Made by a program: the position numbers and the translations under genes. Below the pieces are notes generated by a model. That model ran no database searches. It was not told the DNA's origin and worked only from the letters and a program-made list of their open reading frames with translations. Positions 49,760 through 58,512 of a DNA stretch of 60,272 nucleotides are shown one piece after another (the first letter of the stretch is position 1; each line of letters opens with the position of its first letter). The DNA comes from Staphylococcus arlettae (GTDB lineage Bacteria > Bacillota > Bacilli > Staphylococcales > Staphylococcaceae): positions 501,313 to 561,584 of the forward strand of contig NZ_PPQB01000005.1 of NCBI RefSeq assembly GCF_002902345.1, written 5' to 3'.

Positions 49760-50248
49760 CTATAAAAATCGTTGTAAAATTCCTTTTTTCTTCAACATCA
49801 TTAAAATGATATAACTAATTATGGCACCAATCATACTTGATACAATAAAAGCAATCATTAAGGGTTTAATAGCAAAATGTTGTAAACCTACAATCCAAGC
49901 AAGTGGGATACATATTAAACTACCGATAATTCCTGTACCTATTACTTCACCAATAGCTGACATAAAGATATGTTTACGGTAAATGTAAAATACACTAGCT
50001 AATAAGACACCAATCATACTACCTGGAAAAGCAAACACACTGCCTGTACCAAAAATCATACGTAAAGTAGATGAAATAACTGCCTGAGCTAGGCCAAACC
50101 ATGGTCCAACGAAAACAGCACATAATACATTAATTAAATGTTGTATTGGTGCAGCTTTCACTGGCCCTAACGGGATAATTATTACACTACTTAGCACAAC
50201 ATTGATGGCAATCAACATTGCTGTAATAGTTAATTTTTTTGTATTCAA
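49760..50248 (-). CDS. thiW: ThiW-type ECF transporter S component
   Basis: A 162-residue integral membrane substrate-binding subunit of an energy-coupling-factor importer, of the ThiW family linked to thiazole/thiamine precursor uptake. It shows LTITAMLIAINVVLSSVIIIP and GPVKAAPIQHLINVLCAV, then GTGSVFAFPGSMIGVL, and five to six membrane segments. The start is TTG after AAAGGGTGA. It follows ricA by 30 bases and shares the miaB-ricA transcript; no TPP riboswitch is visible. The energizing modules are not in this window. Confidence 0.85.
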   Translation of the reverse strand: MNTKKLTITAMLIAINVVLSSVIIIPLGPVKAAPIQHLINVLCAVFVGPWFGLAQAVISSTLRMIFGTGSVFAFPGSMIGVLLASVFYIYRKHIFMSAIGEVIGTGIIGSLICIPLAWIVGLQHFAIKPLMIAFIVSSMIGAIISYIILMMLKKKGILQRFL

Positions 50249-50278
50249 CTGTGTTCACCCTTTCCATGATGTTACTTA

Positions 50279-50647
50279 TTACTTTTGGTTGTTAGTTGAA
50301 TCATTTAATTGGTTCAACTCATCTTCCATCGTGCTAATCATCATTTGCAATAAATCATTTGCATCATATTGCAATGAACGAAATTCTTCAACTATCGGCA
50401 TAGTATTAATAATTGATTCAATATCACTAATTTTATCTTCAGATTGTTTTAATGCATTCATTTTACCATAGTTATGCAAATTCACTGATTGCTTTTGGTT
50501 TTTCTTTAATTCTTGCATTTTTGATTCGATTTGATCATTTTGATGAATTTGGCGTTCCACCTGTTGATAGTCTTTAACTGTGTCTAAATCTTGAATTTGT
50601 TGGACAATGAAATCCGTTTCGGTTAATATTTGCTCTTTATTATACAC
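50279..50647 (-). CDS. ricA: RicA (YmcA) family regulator
   Basis: A 122-residue helical protein of the YlbF/YmcA family. In Bacillus RicA, RicF and RicT form a complex that binds FAD and iron-sulfur clusters and directs RNase Y processing. Seen here: EQILTETDFIVQQIQDLDTV and an even helical pattern to the end. The start is GTG overlapping the miaB stop by one base (TAGTG). RNase Y is encoded 8 kb away in this window. Confidence 0.88.
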   Translation of the reverse strand: MYNKEQILTETDFIVQQIQDLDTVKDYQQVERQIHQNDQIESKMQELKKNQKQSVNLHNYGKMNALKQSEDKISDIESIINTMPIVEEFRSLQYDANDLLQMMISTMEDELNQLNDSTNNQK

Positions 50648-52200
50648 TATGGCATCACCACTGTTTTTTGAGTTTGTTGTACAAACGTACCATTCAATGA
50701 GTATTGTTTCGCTTCGTCAATTTTTACATCTACAATTTTACCAATCATTGATTTGGGTGCTTTAAAGTTAACTAATTTGTTTTTATCAGTATAACCTGAT
50801 AAAACAGTATCATCTCTTTTACTTGTACCTTCGCATAATACTTGAACTATTTCACCTTCGTATTTACTCATAGCACGTTCTGAGTAATATGACACTTTTT
50901 TATTCAATGCTTGTAAACGTGCTTTTTTCACATCTTGTGGTACATTATCTTTCATTTTAGCTGCCGGAGTACCATCTCTTTGAGAGTATATATACGTATA
51001 AGCATGTTCAAATTCAACTTCATCATATAACGACAATGTTTCTTCGAATTGTGCTTCAGTTTCATTCGGATAACCTACAATAATATCTGTTGTTAAAGCG
51101 ATATCTGGAATCGCTGTTTTAATTTTATTCACTAATTCTAGATAGCTTTCGCGTGTATATTTACGTCCCATTATTTTCAATACTGCATCATTACCAGATT
51201 GTACTGGTAAATGAATATGTGGAACAATATTTCCACCTTTAGCAATAATATCAATCATGCGATCTGTAAAATCCCATGGGTGACTAGTCGTAAATCGGAC
51301 ACGAGGTATATCAATTTTAGAAATATCTTCTAATAAATCTCCAAGACCATAGTCAATTCCTTCGATATCTTTGCCATAAGAGTTAACATTTTGACCTAAT
51401 AATGTGATTTCTTGATAGCCTTCTCTAGCTAAGCCTCTCACTTCTTCAATTATATCTTCTGGTCGTCTACTGCGTTCTTTACCACGAGTAAAAGGTACAA
51501 TACAGTAAGTACAGAATTTATCACATCCATACATAATATTAACCCAAGCTTTAATATTACCTGCACGTACTTTAGGCAAGTTTTCTACTACATCGCCTTC
51601 TTTTGACCACACTTCAACAACCATAGCTTTTGATAAATATGCCTCTTCTAAAATGGCAGGTAAACGATGAATATTATGTGTGCCAAAAATCATATCAACA
51701 TTTTGATAAGATTTTAAAATTTTATTTACTACAGATTCCTCTTGAGACATACAGCCACATACACCTATTAAGGCATCTGGGCGTTCTCGTTTTAAATGTT
51801 TAAGGTTACCTATTTCACTAAATACTTTATTTTCCGCATTTTCACGTATCGCACAAGTATTTATTAATATAACATCAGCTGTATTGATATCATCTGTTGC
51901 TTGATAACCTAAGGCACTTAAAATTCCAGCCATAACTTCTGTATCGTGTGCATTCATCTGACAACCATATGTTTTGATTAAAAAGGTACGTCCTAACCCC
52001 ATATTTCTATATTTTTCTTCAATTTTAAAATCGTCGTTATATTGTACTGATTGCTTACCACGTTTTTTAGCTTCTTTTAAACTTGGTGGCTGATAAACAT
52101 GTTCAAAATATTTACTATAATCTTTCGTTTCTTTCTCTGCTTTCTTATCGCGCTCATCTAAAATGTTTATAGATGATTGCTTTCTTTGCTCTTCATTCAC
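50647..52200 (-). CDS. miaB: tRNA methylthiotransferase MiaB
   Basis: Radical-SAM enzyme adding a methylthio group to i6A37, the product of MiaA. The 517 residues include the UPF0004 cluster [31 protein letters not shown], the radical SAM triad [15 protein letters not shown], and a C-terminal TRAM domain. The N-terminal extension of about 65 residues is usual in Firmicutes. Start GTG after AAAGGG. First gene of miaB-ricA-thiW. Confidence 0.97.
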   Translation of the reverse strand: MNEEQRKQSSINILDERDKKAEKETKDYSKYFEHVYQPPSLKEAKKRGKQSVQYNDDFKIEEKYRNMGLGRTFLIKTYGCQMNAHDTEVMAGILSALGYQATDDINTADVILINTCAIRENAENKVFSEIGNLKHLKRERPDALIGVCGCMSQEESVVNKILKSYQNVDMIFGTHNIHRLPAILEEAYLSKAMVVEVWSKEGDVVENLPKVRAGNIKAWVNIMYGCDKFCTYCIVPFTRGKERSRRPEDIIEEVRGLAREGYQEITLLGQNVNSYGKDIEGIDYGLGDLLEDISKIDIPRVRFTTSHPWDFTDRMIDIIAKGGNIVPHIHLPVQSGNDAVLKIMGRKYTRESYLELVNKIKTAIPDIALTTDIIVGYPNETEAQFEETLSLYDEVEFEHAYTYIYSQRDGTPAAKMKDNVPQDVKKARLQALNKKVSYYSERAMSKYEGEIVQVLCEGTSKRDDTVLSGYTDKNKLVNFKAPKSMIGKIVDVKIDEAKQYSLNGTFVQQTQKTVVMP

Positions 52201-52549
52201 TTAAAAAACCCTTTCTGTAGCCAAAGTGTTTATGAGTTTGTTTAGTGAAATATTACTAGGTGCTATAACACCGTTATAACACCTAAATCGTTTATAATAT
52301 AGTTAATTATAATTTCACATATTGACTTGTGCCTAAAAGTAGTCTACGCCCACATTTGTTACAATTAGCGCACTTCATTAACGTTAAAACTCAATACACT
52401 TTATACATGCCCTTAATCATTCTTTTATTATATTAAATGTCGTCCACTTATGCAAAATGAATTATCAGCTACTCATTTATACATTAATTGTACACTGCGC
52501 GTATTTGTCTATTACTCACTAAAGTAAAATGCTTATCTTTACTTGCTGT
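52201..52549. other. Leader region of miaB
   Basis: 349 bases without ORF. A 13-pair hairpin (TAGGTGCTATAAC/GTTATAACACCTA; one G-U in minus-strand RNA) lies at about 52257-52286, 57 bases before the miaB start, with no T-run. No TPP riboswitch motif. The rest is AT-rich. Confidence 0.5.
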
Positions 52550-52846
52550 TTAAACTTCATCATATTTTCCTGTTAACGTCTCAATCGTAATGCCCTCTGG
52601 TGCATGATAAAATTTCACTTGACTTATAATACTAGGAACTTCTAATTCTACCATACGATCATTCAGTTTTTGCAATAATATTAAGCATTCATTCATATCC
52701 CCTTGCACTGTCGTATCAAGTGGTCCAACTCTATAATCAAGTCCTGAATCGTCTATGACTTTTATTGCTTCATCAACATATGGGATAACATCTTCTCCAT
52801 TTGGCGTTTTTGGTATAATTTGAACACTCATTAACGTATCATCCAT
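52550..52846 (-). CDS. MTH1187/YkoF-type thiamine-binding protein
   Basis: A 98-residue ferredoxin-like protein of the DUF77 family. It begins MDDTLMSVQIIPKTPNGEDV and has DSGLDYRVGPLDTTVQGD with the conserved ligand-site residues, then a second half VPSIISQVKFYHAPEG. Members bind thiamine or pyrimidine precursors. Start 52846 after GAGGGG; 24 extra codons upstream lack a site. Thiamine theme fits the ThiW gene 2 kb away. Confidence 0.85.
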   Translation of the reverse strand: MDDTLMSVQIIPKTPNGEDVIPYVDEAIKVIDDSGLDYRVGPLDTTVQGDMNECLILLQKLNDRMVELEVPSIISQVKFYHAPEGITIETLTGKYDEV

Positions 52847-52996
52847 ATCATTAACCCCTCTCAAAACAGTAATATTCTTCTCCAGTGTACCAAATAAGCA
52901 GATTGAGTAATAGCGCAAAACTCCTTTATTTTAGCAAGCCGTACTATGCTTACTTACAGTTCTATATTGACATAAATATTTCATTTTACACTAATA

Positions 52997-53620
52997 TTAT
53001 TTATTACTGGTTTCAATAGCTTTGATGATAGCATCTGCAAATGCATACATATGGTGATTCCAATTATCTCTACTTTCACGATGTTTTCTATTAAACTTAT
53101 AATCTTTAAAAAAACTTTGTCTTAATGCTGTAGTTAATTCTAATTGCACTCCAGCATTTTGCTGTGTGTAATTAATAATATTATCATCATGTTTACCCGA
53201 TAGATGGTCAGGCGCTTTAGCTACTTTAAAGTTAGCTTTAGTTAACAACTGCTCAATTGAAGCCATAAGTGATTTGTCTTTACCACCAATATACACAATT
53301 GATTCATCACCTATACAACCATGAATTGCTACTGCTTGATACACTTTCGATACCATAACTTGCATAGTGGATTGATCGTAATGGCGAGAGGTGACATGTA
53401 ATTCGACATTTTTTTGTCGTCGTAATCCTTTAAAAGTATAAAAGCTATAATGTCCTTTTTCTGCAATTAAATCACATACTTCTGTAGTTCCCGGTTCGAT
53501 ACCGCCACCGTGAATAGCTGCAATTAACACCGCTGATTTCACATCACGTGTTATGATGTCCCAATCCTTATTTTTAGTAGTTGCATTTTCTAATTCAGTC
53601 ATTGTGCGAAATGTATCCAT
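52997..53620 (-). CDS. Poly-gamma-glutamate hydrolase family protein, copy 1
   Basis: A 207-residue zinc hydrolase of the Gamma_PGA_hydro type (DUF867, phage PghP-like). His and acidic zinc-site motifs are LIAAIHGGGIEPGT, ELHVTSRH, AIHGCIGD, KHDDNIINY and the late GVQLELTTALRQ. The start 53620 follows AAGGGGG by 8 bases. It is downstream of a close paralogue. Substrate may be poly-gamma-glutamate capsule or peptide; not known. Confidence 0.82.
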   Translation of the reverse strand: MDTFRTMTELENATTKNKDWDIITRDVKSAVLIAAIHGGGIEPGTTEVCDLIAEKGHYSFYTFKGLRRQKNVELHVTSRHYDQSTMQVMVSKVYQAVAIHGCIGDESIVYIGGKDKSLMASIEQLLTKANFKVAKAPDHLSGKHDDNIINYTQQNAGVQLELTTALRQSFFKDYKFNRKHRESRDNWNHHMYAFADAIIKAIETSNK

Positions 53621-53674
53621 TAAAGATACCCCCTTAGCAATAATAGACCGAATTAACACAATCGATATATTGCT

Positions 53675-54295
53675 TTATTCATATTGATAAACTTCAACTA
53701 GTGCCTGTGCGATTTGATACATAAACGGTGCCCAGTTATCTTTATTCACTCTATCTTGCTCTTTAAACTGACGATTCTTAAACAATGCTTTTCTAAATGC
53801 AACAGTTAATTCCAATTGGATACCTTGCTGGCGTTTACTTTGATTAACAAAGTTATCAGCATGCTTTCCCGCTATTGGCGATGGCGCATCTTTAACAACC
53901 ACACCCTGAGCCGTTAATTTAGATTTAATTCGCTCAATATAAGTGCTATCTTTACCGCCAATATATATTTCTGGTTTGTCACCCATACACCCATGAATGG
54001 ATAAAGCATGCTCCTTTTCTCTCACCATAGATAGTAATAATGGATCATCAAAATGATTCGCAGTCACGTGTAGTTCATGGTTTTTATTAGGGCGTATAGC
54101 ATTAAAACTATAATAATCATAACCACCTAGTTGTGCAATCAATTGTGCAATTTCGCTCGTTCCTCTTTCAATTGCACCACCGTGTATAGCAGCTACAAGT
54201 ACGTGACTGTCTCTATTTATAGTCTCAATTTCCCAATCTTCTTGAGCACTTGTTTGCTGAAATAGTTCAGTCATTGATGTATATTTATCTACCAT
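53675..54295 (-). CDS. Poly-gamma-glutamate hydrolase family protein, copy 2
   Basis: A 206-residue paralogue of the next gene, with matching motifs: LVAAIHGGAIERGT, ELHVTANHFD, SIHGCMGD, GKHADNFVN and GIQLELTVAFRK. No signal peptide, so it acts inside the cell or after lysis, as phage PghP does. The two copies diverge through most of their length, so the duplication is old. Ribosome site TATAAGGAGCAC lies before the ATG. Confidence 0.82.
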   Translation of the reverse strand: MVDKYTSMTELFQQTSAQEDWEIETINRDSHVLVAAIHGGAIERGTSEIAQLIAQLGGYDYYSFNAIRPNKNHELHVTANHFDDPLLLSMVREKEHALSIHGCMGDKPEIYIGGKDSTYIERIKSKLTAQGVVVKDAPSPIAGKHADNFVNQSKRQQGIQLELTVAFRKALFKNRQFKEQDRVNKDNWAPFMYQIAQALVEVYQYE

Positions 54296-54358
54296 AACTT
54301 GTGCTCCTTATATGTAATGTTTATTTGATTATACGAAATTTATTTCACATTAAAAAGA

Positions 54359-54411
54359 AGGAACGCAACTACAAAATCAATTTAATCGCGTTGATTTCAT
54401 AGGTCGTTCCT
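54359..54411 (-). terminator. Terminator of korAB
   Basis: AGGAACG and AAATCAA pair with TTGATTT and CGTTCCT. The minus strand then has a T-rich tract. Confidence 0.75.
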
Positions 54412-54523
54412 ATATTAGTAATATTTTAATTCATGTCATCACTATTCATTTATCTTTAGTAGCGATATTATACACAAATTTACTTGGGCATTTTTAAATA
54501 GTAAAATTCATCAATTATTATTC

Positions 54524-55390
54524 TTAGACAAATTGCTCAATTAATTCATTGAATTGTGTTTCATCAATGTGAATATCTTTTTTAGCTAGTGACGTCTCAC
54601 CTAGCTCGTCAATTTGCGATTCATAAGAAGGTGTTTCACTATCTTGATATACGATTCCTTTAACTAAAGATTCGTAAGCTAAAATATTACGCATTGCATT
54701 TTGCTTATCTGTAGCATCATAATCTTCGATATCTTCTATGCTCGTTAAATTTTCTTTAAACCAGTCATACGTATTAACTTTATTATATGTCACACATGGA
54801 GAAAACACATTGACAAAAGAAAATCCATCGTGGTTAATTGCCTCTTCTATCATCTTCGTTAAACCTTTAATATCACTAGAAAATCCTTGTGCTACAAACG
54901 TCGCTCCAGAAGAGATAGCTAGCTCTAAAGGAGCTACATTTTGTTCAATATTACCTTTAGGTGTAGATTTAGTAATAAAACCAGGAGCGGATGATGGCGA
55001 TGTTTGTCCTTTAGTCAAACCATAAATCTGGTTGTCCATAACTATATATGTCATATTCATATTTCGACGTAATGCATGTATTGTATGACCCATACCGATA
55101 GCATAACCATCACCATCGCCGCCAGATGCAATTACAGTCAAATCTTTATTTGCCATTTTCACGCCTTGTGCTAATGGTAATGAACGACCATGCACGCCAT
55201 GTACACCGTATGCATTGATATAGCCTGATAAACGTCCAGAACAACCAATACCAGTAATAACTGCAACTTCCTCAGGTTCTAAACCAACATTTGCTGCTGC
55301 TTTTTGAATCGCAGCTTGCACTGAGAAATCTCCACATCCTGGACACCAATTGGGCTTCACATTGTTTCTAAAATCTTTAAATGTTGCCAC
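54524..55390 (-). CDS. korB: 2-oxoacid:ferredoxin oxidoreductase, beta subunit
   Basis: TPP and iron-sulfur subunit of a 2-oxoglutarate (or pyruvate) ferredoxin oxidoreductase. The 288 residues show the cluster Cys pair NWCPGCGDF (16, 19), GIGCSGR, TPP-binding ASGGDGDGYAIGMGH and NVFSPCVTYN. The start is GTG directly after the alpha-subunit stop (TAAGTG). Operon korA-korB, as in other staphylococci. Confidence 0.95.
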   Translation of the reverse strand: MATFKDFRNNVKPNWCPGCGDFSVQAAIQKAAANVGLEPEEVAVITGIGCSGRLSGYINAYGVHGVHGRSLPLAQGVKMANKDLTVIASGGDGDGYAIGMGHTIHALRRNMNMTYIVMDNQIYGLTKGQTSPSSAPGFITKSTPKGNIEQNVAPLELAISSGATFVAQGFSSDIKGLTKMIEEAINHDGFSFVNVFSPCVTYNKVNTYDWFKENLTSIEDIEDYDATDKQNAMRNILAYESLVKGIVYQDSETPSYESQIDELGETSLAKKDIHIDETQFNELIEQFV

Positions 55391-57151
55391 TTAAACCAGC
55401 TCCTTTATTTCTTTAGCCACTGCTAAACCTTTTTCTTCTATTTCATGAGGTAAAAATGGTGTACCGTCATATTTAGTCTGGTTTACCAATTTATTACCTA
55501 TATTCACATTCATTTTAATAATATTTGCTAACTGTCCTTGATAGTTGTGCTCAGCAATTATTACTTTTGATGCTTTATTTACTGCTTGCTGCACAAGTTC
55601 ATTTGGGAAAGGATGTAATTGTCTGATTTGTAAATGATTTACTTTTATACCTTGCTGTTCTAAACGTTCTTTACCTTCAGCAATTGACCCTTTAGTTGAT
55701 ATAAATCCAATATATAAAATATCTGCTTCATCATGTTGTTCATCTATATCAACTGGATTATTAATGAGTAAATGTTGTGTTTTACGCATACGTTTTTCCA
55801 TTTGTTGTTGTCTGTTATTAGCTGCTTCACTCGTTTTACCTTCTTCGTTATGCTCAACTCCAGTGACATGATGTATACCACCTTTCAAACCAGGAATCGG
55901 TCTAGGTGAAATACCACTTTCTGTTAAAGCATAGCGTTTAAAGTAGAGTTTATCATCTTCATCGCGTTCAATATCAGACTGTAATAAAGCGCCACGTTTA
56001 ATTTCAATTTTATTATAATCTAAATGTTTTACTGTTTGTTTTCCTAATGATAATTGTAAATCACTTAAAACAATAACAGGACATTGATATTCCTCAGCTA
56101 AGTTAAATGCTTCAATAGTTAAATAGAAAGCATCTTCAGCGTCAGTAGGCGCAACAACAATCTTTGGTATATCTCCATGAGTACCATAAATCATTTGCAT
56201 TAAGTCTGATTGTTCTTGCTTTGTCGGCAATCCTGTAGATGGACCACCACGTTGTGTATTAATAACCACAAATGGTGTTTCGGTCATACCTGACAATCCA
56301 ATAGCTTCCATCATCAATGATAATCCCGGTCCGGCACTTGCTGTAAATGCACGCACTCCAGCATAATTGGAGCCAATTGCCATGTTAGCTGCAGCAATTT
56401 CATCTTCTGTTTGTACTACAGTTCCACCAACTTTTGGTAAATTGGCAATCATATACTCCATAATTTCTGATGCTGGTGTAATTGGATAAGCAGCCATAAA
56501 TCTTGATCCTGCAGATAAAGCGCCTAAACCAATCGCATCATTACCAATCATATATAAATGCGGTTGCTCCGCAGTATCTGTTAATTCAAAATCACCAATT
56601 AATGTACTTTGTTGTTCTTGCATCAGGCGATAGCCTTCTTGCAATGCTTGAATATTCATTTCAACTACTTTATCGCCTTTTTTGCTAAACATGTTTGTAA
56701 TTAAAGTTTCTATGACAGTAGTATCAATATTCATAATTGAACATGTAGCACCAATTGCTACCATATTTTTCATTAATGCAGTACCAAGTTCTTTCGCTGT
56801 TGCAGTAAATGGTAAATCTATGAGTTGCGCTCGACAATCTTCTGGTTTTTCTGGTTTAGCTTTACTGTCAGCTATAATAATGCTATCTTCTCTCATTTCA
56901 TGATGATTGACTTCAATTGTTTCTTGGTCAAATGCAATGAGTAAATCTAAATCATCGCTAATAGCATGTACTGGTGTTGTTGATACTCGAATTTTATTAT
57001 TTGTGTGACCGCCTTTAATACGACTTGAAAAATGACGATAGCCGTAGAGATAATATCCTTTACGATTCATAGCAGTGGCAAAAATTTCTCCTGTTGATTC
57101 AATTCCTTCGCCTTGCTGACCGCCCACTTTCCATGATATTTGTGATCTCAT
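55391..57151 (-). CDS. korA: 2-oxoacid:ferredoxin oxidoreductase, alpha (gamma-alpha fused) subunit
   Basis: A 586-residue fusion. The gamma-type domain (SWKVGGQQGEGIESTGEIF, residues 5-180) is followed by the alpha domain with the pyrimidine-binding GNDAIGLGALSAGSRFMAAY and YPITPASEIMEY, and TEDEIAAANMAIGSNYAGVR. It produces reduced ferredoxin with acyl-CoA. Start 57151: AGGAGG is 9 bases upstream. The longer frame to 57184 has no site. Confidence 0.95.
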   Translation of the reverse strand: MRSQISWKVGGQQGEGIESTGEIFATAMNRKGYYLYGYRHFSSRIKGGHTNNKIRVSTTPVHAISDDLDLLIAFDQETIEVNHHEMREDSIIIADSKAKPEKPEDCRAQLIDLPFTATAKELGTALMKNMVAIGATCSIMNIDTTVIETLITNMFSKKGDKVVEMNIQALQEGYRLMQEQQSTLIGDFELTDTAEQPHLYMIGNDAIGLGALSAGSRFMAAYPITPASEIMEYMIANLPKVGGTVVQTEDEIAAANMAIGSNYAGVRAFTASAGPGLSLMMEAIGLSGMTETPFVVINTQRGGPSTGLPTKQEQSDLMQMIYGTHGDIPKIVVAPTDAEDAFYLTIEAFNLAEEYQCPVIVLSDLQLSLGKQTVKHLDYNKIEIKRGALLQSDIERDEDDKLYFKRYALTESGISPRPIPGLKGGIHHVTGVEHNEEGKTSEAANNRQQQMEKRMRKTQHLLINNPVDIDEQHDEADILYIGFISTKGSIAEGKERLEQQGIKVNHLQIRQLHPFPNELVQQAVNKASKVIIAEHNYQGQLANIIKMNVNIGNKLVNQTKYDGTPFLPHEIEEKGLAVAKEIKELV

Positions 57152-57263
57152 ATCATCTTGCCTCCTAGTGGAAAAATAGTTCATATTTTATAATACCAAA
57201 AGAAACCACTCTATTACTATGTATAGAATGGTAGTTATTTAAATTCATACTAATGGACGATAG

Positions 57264-58055
57264 TTAGTTAAAGGGATGATCGTCGTTGATTAACACACGC
57301 TCTATGTGCTTTGTACGTCCATTTTTATCTATATCTATTACTACACCTGATAACACGCTTCTACCATCATCTGGCAAGACGTGACGTTGTGGCAAACTTG
57401 TAATAAAACGAGTAATAACTTCATCTCTATTTATACCTAATATTCCATCATAATACCCTGTCATACCGACATCGGTAATATAACCCGTACCTTGAGGTAA
57501 AATTCTTTCGTCTGCAGTTTGTATGTGTGTATGTGTACCTACTACCGCACTAACTCGACCATCTAAATACCAACCCATAGCATTTTTTTCTGATGTTGTT
57601 TCAGCATGAAAATCTACAAAAATATAATCGGTAACTGCTTGAGCTTCTTTTATTAAGGCATCAGCTTTTTTAAATGGATCATCAATGTCCTGCATAAAGG
57701 CACGACCTTGTAAATTTATAATAGCTAATTTAATATCATTAATTTGAATAAAACGCATACCTACACCTGGTGCTTCATCAGGAAAGTTAGCTGGTCGGAC
57801 CATTCTATTCGCTTCTTCTATAAAGTCATAAATTTGACGTTGACCATAAGTATGGTTTCCCATTGTTACAAAGTCTACACCTTCACGAAGCAATTGTTTA
57901 TAAATCTTTTCAGTCAGACCTTTACCGTGTGCGGCATTTTCACCATTTACGATAGTTACAGTCGGTCTATATGTTTGTTTCAGTTTTGGTAAATATGTTG
58001 TTATGGCTTCACGTCCAATTTTGCCAACTATATCTCCAATAAATAATATTCTCAT
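57264..58055 (-). CDS. ymdB: YmdB family metallophosphoesterase
   Basis: A 263-residue 2-prime,3-prime-cyclic-nucleotide phosphodiesterase. Metal motifs: FIGDIVGKIG (D8), NGENAAHG, TMGNHTYGQ, DFHAETTSEK, GTHTHIQTADE. In Bacillus it affects biofilm and RNA-related regulation and lies next to rny, as here. AGAGGATGA precedes the ATG. A palindrome GTTTAAT/ATTAAAC lies in its leader. Confidence 0.94.
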   Translation of the reverse strand: MRILFIGDIVGKIGREAITTYLPKLKQTYRPTVTIVNGENAAHGKGLTEKIYKQLLREGVDFVTMGNHTYGQRQIYDFIEEANRMVRPANFPDEAPGVGMRFIQINDIKLAIINLQGRAFMQDIDDPFKKADALIKEAQAVTDYIFVDFHAETTSEKNAMGWYLDGRVSAVVGTHTHIQTADERILPQGTGYITDVGMTGYYDGILGINRDEVITRFITSLPQRHVLPDDGRSVLSGVVIDIDKNGRTKHIERVLINDDHPFN

Positions 58056-58081
58056 TACAAGTTCATCCTCTCATATTGTTA

Positions 58082-58099
58082 GTTTAATGTATATTAAAC
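58082..58099. promoter_or_regulatory. Palindrome upstream of ymdB
   Basis: GTTTAATGTATATTAAAC: perfect 7-base arms around GTAT, 26 bases before the ymdB ATG. Operator-like size; no regulator can be named. Confidence 0.35.
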
Positions 58100-58216
58100 A
58101 TATTGAAAAGGATTATAATTAAAATGATATAGTTAAATTTAGTTTTAAAATTTGGCTAAGTGGTATTTATATAAGTAGAGTATTGAAAACAAATATATAG
58201 GAGTTGTAAGTTATAC

Positions 58217-58432
58217 ATGTCAATTAACATTGATCCAGAAAAGTTTGCAAATTTAGTAGTTTCAGCCAATCCATCGAAAAGTGAGGATGCAGAAGACATT
58301 GCAAAAGACAGTCTTGAATTATATATCAATGCATATCGTTTAGCTGAAAGGTACGCTAATCTTTCTACAAATTGTTACGATACGGCAGAAGTAATCCAAG
58401 AAGTTAAAGTTACTGATCTGGAATTAAGTTAG
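58217..58432 (+). CDS. Small hypothetical acidic protein (71 aa)
   Basis: Unrecognised, 71 residues beginning MSINIDPEKFANLVVSANPS, acidic and helical, with one Cys (LSTNCYDTAEV). AGGAG is 13 bases before the ATG, slightly far. Own terminator; sits between the divergent ymdB and convergent rny. Probably a staphylococcal conserved protein. Confidence 0.65.
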   Translation: MSINIDPEKFANLVVSANPSKSEDAEDIAKDSLELYINAYRLAERYANLSTNCYDTAEVIQEVKVTDLELS

Positions 58433-58479
58433 TATCCATATACTTTTTAGTACAATTTAGAAAGCATATTGATATTAAT

Positions 58480-58512
58480 AAAAAACGGTCGCCTTAAAGG
58501 CAACCGTTTTTA
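58480..58512. terminator. Bidirectional terminator, hypothetical gene and rny
   Basis: AAAAACGGT and GCCTT pair with AAGGC and ACCGTTTTT. The right arm overlaps the rny stop. Confidence 0.85.

Noticed and set aside
52201..52549. TPP riboswitch near the thiamine genes
   Set aside because: No CUGAGA or matching THI-box elements found by eye on the minus strand.
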